Of a DNA stretch of 5,807 nt, positions 5,117 through 5,807 are shown in pieces (the first letter of the stretch is position 1; each line of letters begins with the position of its first letter). Under the pieces are notes generated by a model. The model was given only the letters and a program-made list of their open reading frames with translations, was not told the origin of the DNA and did not search any database. This stretch comes from Chloroflexota bacterium. Lineage in GTDB: Bacteria > Chloroflexota > Anaerolineae > Anaerolineales > Villigracilaceae. Position numbers and translations under genes: made by a program. The stretch lies in contig JAKAMM010000122.1 of the NCBI GenBank assembly GCA_021812905.1, positions 1-5,807 on the forward strand. Reading direction: 5' to 3'.

Positions 5117-5530
5117 TTACATTCCTTTGTCGCTATCCTTCGCGCTGTAGCCGGGGCCCCCCTTGAAGAAATCATAATTGGGCTTGATGTCCGGAGTCAG
5201 GTCAACCGTTTCGCCCGCCGCAAGTTGTTTGGCAGTATCCAGGACAATTTTGTTGCCATGATGGTTGGTGCCTTCGAAGTGACCAGTGAGGTCCTTTCTG
5301 CTGATATACTCACCGCCTTTGGCCGTGTAAGCCGCAGGAACTTCATCTTCAGGGAAGATGGCCGCGTAGGGGCATTCAGGGACGCAAGCGCCACAGTCAA
5401 TGCAAGTATCGGGATCGATATAAATCCATGGCCATTCGGCAACGGGTTGGCCGGGAATCATGCACTCGACCGGGCAAACATCGATGCAACCGCGATCGCG
5501 AACACACAGACTGGTAATAATGTGAGTCAT
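5117..5530 (-). CDS. Dicluster ferredoxin (7Fe/8Fe type) with Asp in the first cluster motif
   Basis: This is a soluble electron carrier of 137 residues. The first motif is C9-x2-D12-x2-C15-x3-C19-P, and the second is the complete C43-x2-C46-x2-C49-x3-C53-P. By family rules C43, C46, C49 and C19 hold a [4Fe-4S] cluster, while C9, C15 and C53 (with D12 at the usual second-cysteine position) hold a [3Fe-4S] or Asp-ligated [4Fe-4S] cluster. C23 is an additional cysteine. IFPEDEVP after the second motif recalls Azotobacter FdI-type and actinobacterial 7Fe ferredoxins. Residues 66-137 are a polar extension without cysteine. The start at 5530 has AAGGAGA (5538-5544) 7 bases upstream. It lies downstream of the superoxide dismutase gene on the same strand, separated by a 180-base gap that contains a palindrome, a promoter and a terminator-like hairpin. 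The electron partners are unknown. Confidence 0.92.
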   Translation of the reverse strand: MTHIITSLCVRDRGCIDVCPVECMIPGQPVAEWPWIYIDPDTCIDCGACVPECPYAAIFPEDEVPAAYTAKGGEYISRKDLTGHFEGTNHHGNKIVLDTAKQLAAGETVDLTPDIKPNYDFFKGGPGYSAKDSDKGM

Positions 5531-5554
5531 AGAGAAATCTCCTTATGTGGAATC

Positions 5555-5585
5555 AAAAAACCAGATATATCCCCATTATATCTGG
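5555..5585 (-). terminator. Hairpin plus T-run upstream of ferredoxin, minus strand
   Basis: On the minus strand CCAGATATA and TATATCTGG form a perfect 9-bp stem with a 7-base loop, followed directly by six T (plus-strand A at 5555-5560). This should stop transcripts that read through from the superoxide dismutase gene. It overlaps the -10 box of the ferredoxin promoter, so the same dyad could also be an operator. Confidence 0.6.
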
Positions 5586-5603
5586 CTTCTTCTTATCTGC
5601 AAA
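5575..5603 (-). promoter_or_regulatory. Promoter for the ferredoxin gene
   Basis: On the minus strand TTTGCA (plus 5598-5603, 4 of 6 matches to TTGACA) and a perfect TATAAT (plus 5575-5580) are separated by 17 bases. The start would be near 5568, inside the terminator hairpin, leaving a leader of about 38 bases that carries only one arm of that stem. The ferredoxin message would therefore escape the terminator. Confidence 0.55.
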
Positions 5604-5711
5604 GTTAAATTGTATCTTTTCAATAAAGCGGGGTGTGGGGTGTTTTGGGCGGGCTTCGCCCGCCCAAAACACCCCACACCTCCATTCTTTTTGAGAAGAT
5701 ACGTTAACTTT
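5601..5711. repeat. Large imperfect palindrome with 23-bp perfect core, MITE- or REP-like
   Basis: The core is a perfect 23-base inverted repeat (5632-5654 and 5658-5680) around the loop TTC, GC-rich, with GGGCGGGC at the inner end. Outside it, GTATCTTTTCAA (5612-5623) matches the complement of TTGAGAAGATAC (5691-5702) at 11 of 12 bases. The ends AAAGTTAA (5601-5608) and TTAACTTT (5704-5711) are exact complements. The whole thus folds as one hairpin of about 111 bases. Its right end touches the superoxide dismutase stop codon and its left end carries part of the ferredoxin -35. No gene is inside. It could be a non-autonomous mobile palindrome or a very stable 3' hairpin that protects or insulates mRNA. 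Confidence 0.75.
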
Positions 5712-5807
5712 TACTTGGCCGAGAAACGGGCCGCCACAGCGTCCCAATTCACAACATTCCACCAAGCTGTAGCATATTCAGCGCGGCGATTCTGATACTT
5801 AAGATAA
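5711..5807 (-). CDS. Fe/Mn superoxide dismutase, C-terminal end (partial at right edge)
   Basis: Superoxide dismutase converts superoxide to hydrogen peroxide and oxygen using iron or manganese. Reading the minus strand from the window edge gives 31 residues before TAA (plus 5711-5713). They begin [11 protein letters not shown], continue [11 protein letters not shown] and end ARFSAK. This is the conserved ending of the Fe/Mn family, directly after the DxWEHAY metal-ligand segment, which lies outside the window. About 85 percent of the protein is missing, so iron versus manganese preference cannot be judged. The frame is too short to be listed as an ORF starting with Met but the match is clear. 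The ferredoxin gene lies downstream on the same strand, a pairing that may reflect shared oxygen or redox stress biology, although the signals between them suggest separate transcripts. Confidence 0.93.
   Translation of the reverse strand, partial: YLKYQNRRAEYATAWWNVVNWDAVAARFSAK

Noticed and set aside
4973..5608. A 211-residue plus-strand frame opposite the ferredoxin gene.
   Set aside because: It is the antisense shadow of a clear ferredoxin, has no ribosome site and shows no recognisable domain.
5605..5707. TTAA at both ends of the large palindrome as a target-site duplication.
   Set aside because: TTAA is self-complementary, so it must appear at both ends of any such palindrome and does not prove insertion.
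5547..5795. Overlapping plus- and minus-strand frames (5547-5795 and 5553-5765) that share a CGVFWAG-ARPKHPTP-like peptide.
   Set aside because: The shared peptide is a consequence of the 23-bp palindrome being read in both directions; the plus frame also runs antisense over the superoxide dismutase end. Not genes.

Overview
The window looks like chromosomal housekeeping DNA from a bacterium, most likely a member of the Chloroflexota (class Anaerolineae). That placement rests on resemblance of several proteins to what I remember of this group: the Cys-rich protein after EF-P, the HAD-DinB fusion, and a ferredoxin with a CxxDxxC first motif. It is inference, not a computed phylogeny. No transposase, integrase, phage, toxin-antitoxin, CRISPR or defence gene is visible.

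Layout. Bases 2-214 (+) are the C-terminal 70 residues of elongation factor P. Bases 296-625 (+) encode a small eight-cysteine protein of unknown function. Bases 666-1883 (+) encode a two-domain protein, an N-terminal HAD-type hydrolase joined to a C-terminal DinB-like metal-binding helical bundle. A strong hairpin plus T-run at 1934-1965 separates this group from the fatty-acid genes. fabF (1979-3220, +) and fabH (3270-4373, +) follow with a 49-base gap and are probably co-transcribed; together they start (FabH) and extend (FabF) fatty acid chains on acyl carrier protein. A 396-base non-coding gap (4374-4769) is packed with nested inverted repeats. tatA (4770-4961, +) has its own promoter and stands alone, followed by two hairpins. 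On the minus strand lie a dicluster ferredoxin (5117-5530) and, at the right edge, the last 31 residues of an Fe/Mn superoxide dismutase (5711-5807). The minus-strand genes converge on tatA.

The most notable features are in the details: (1) the HAD-DinB fusion; (2) an Asp in place of the second cysteine of the first ferredoxin cluster motif; (3) a cationic amphipathic tail on FabH; (4) a near-perfect palindrome of about 111 bp between the superoxide dismutase and ferredoxin genes, with a 23-bp perfect core stem; (5) a hairpin and T-run that appear to end sod transcripts while overlapping the ferredoxin promoter; and (6) nested inverted repeats in the fabH-tatA gap that could be a structured RNA or a decayed palindromic element. 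I see no convincing new multi-gene system here.
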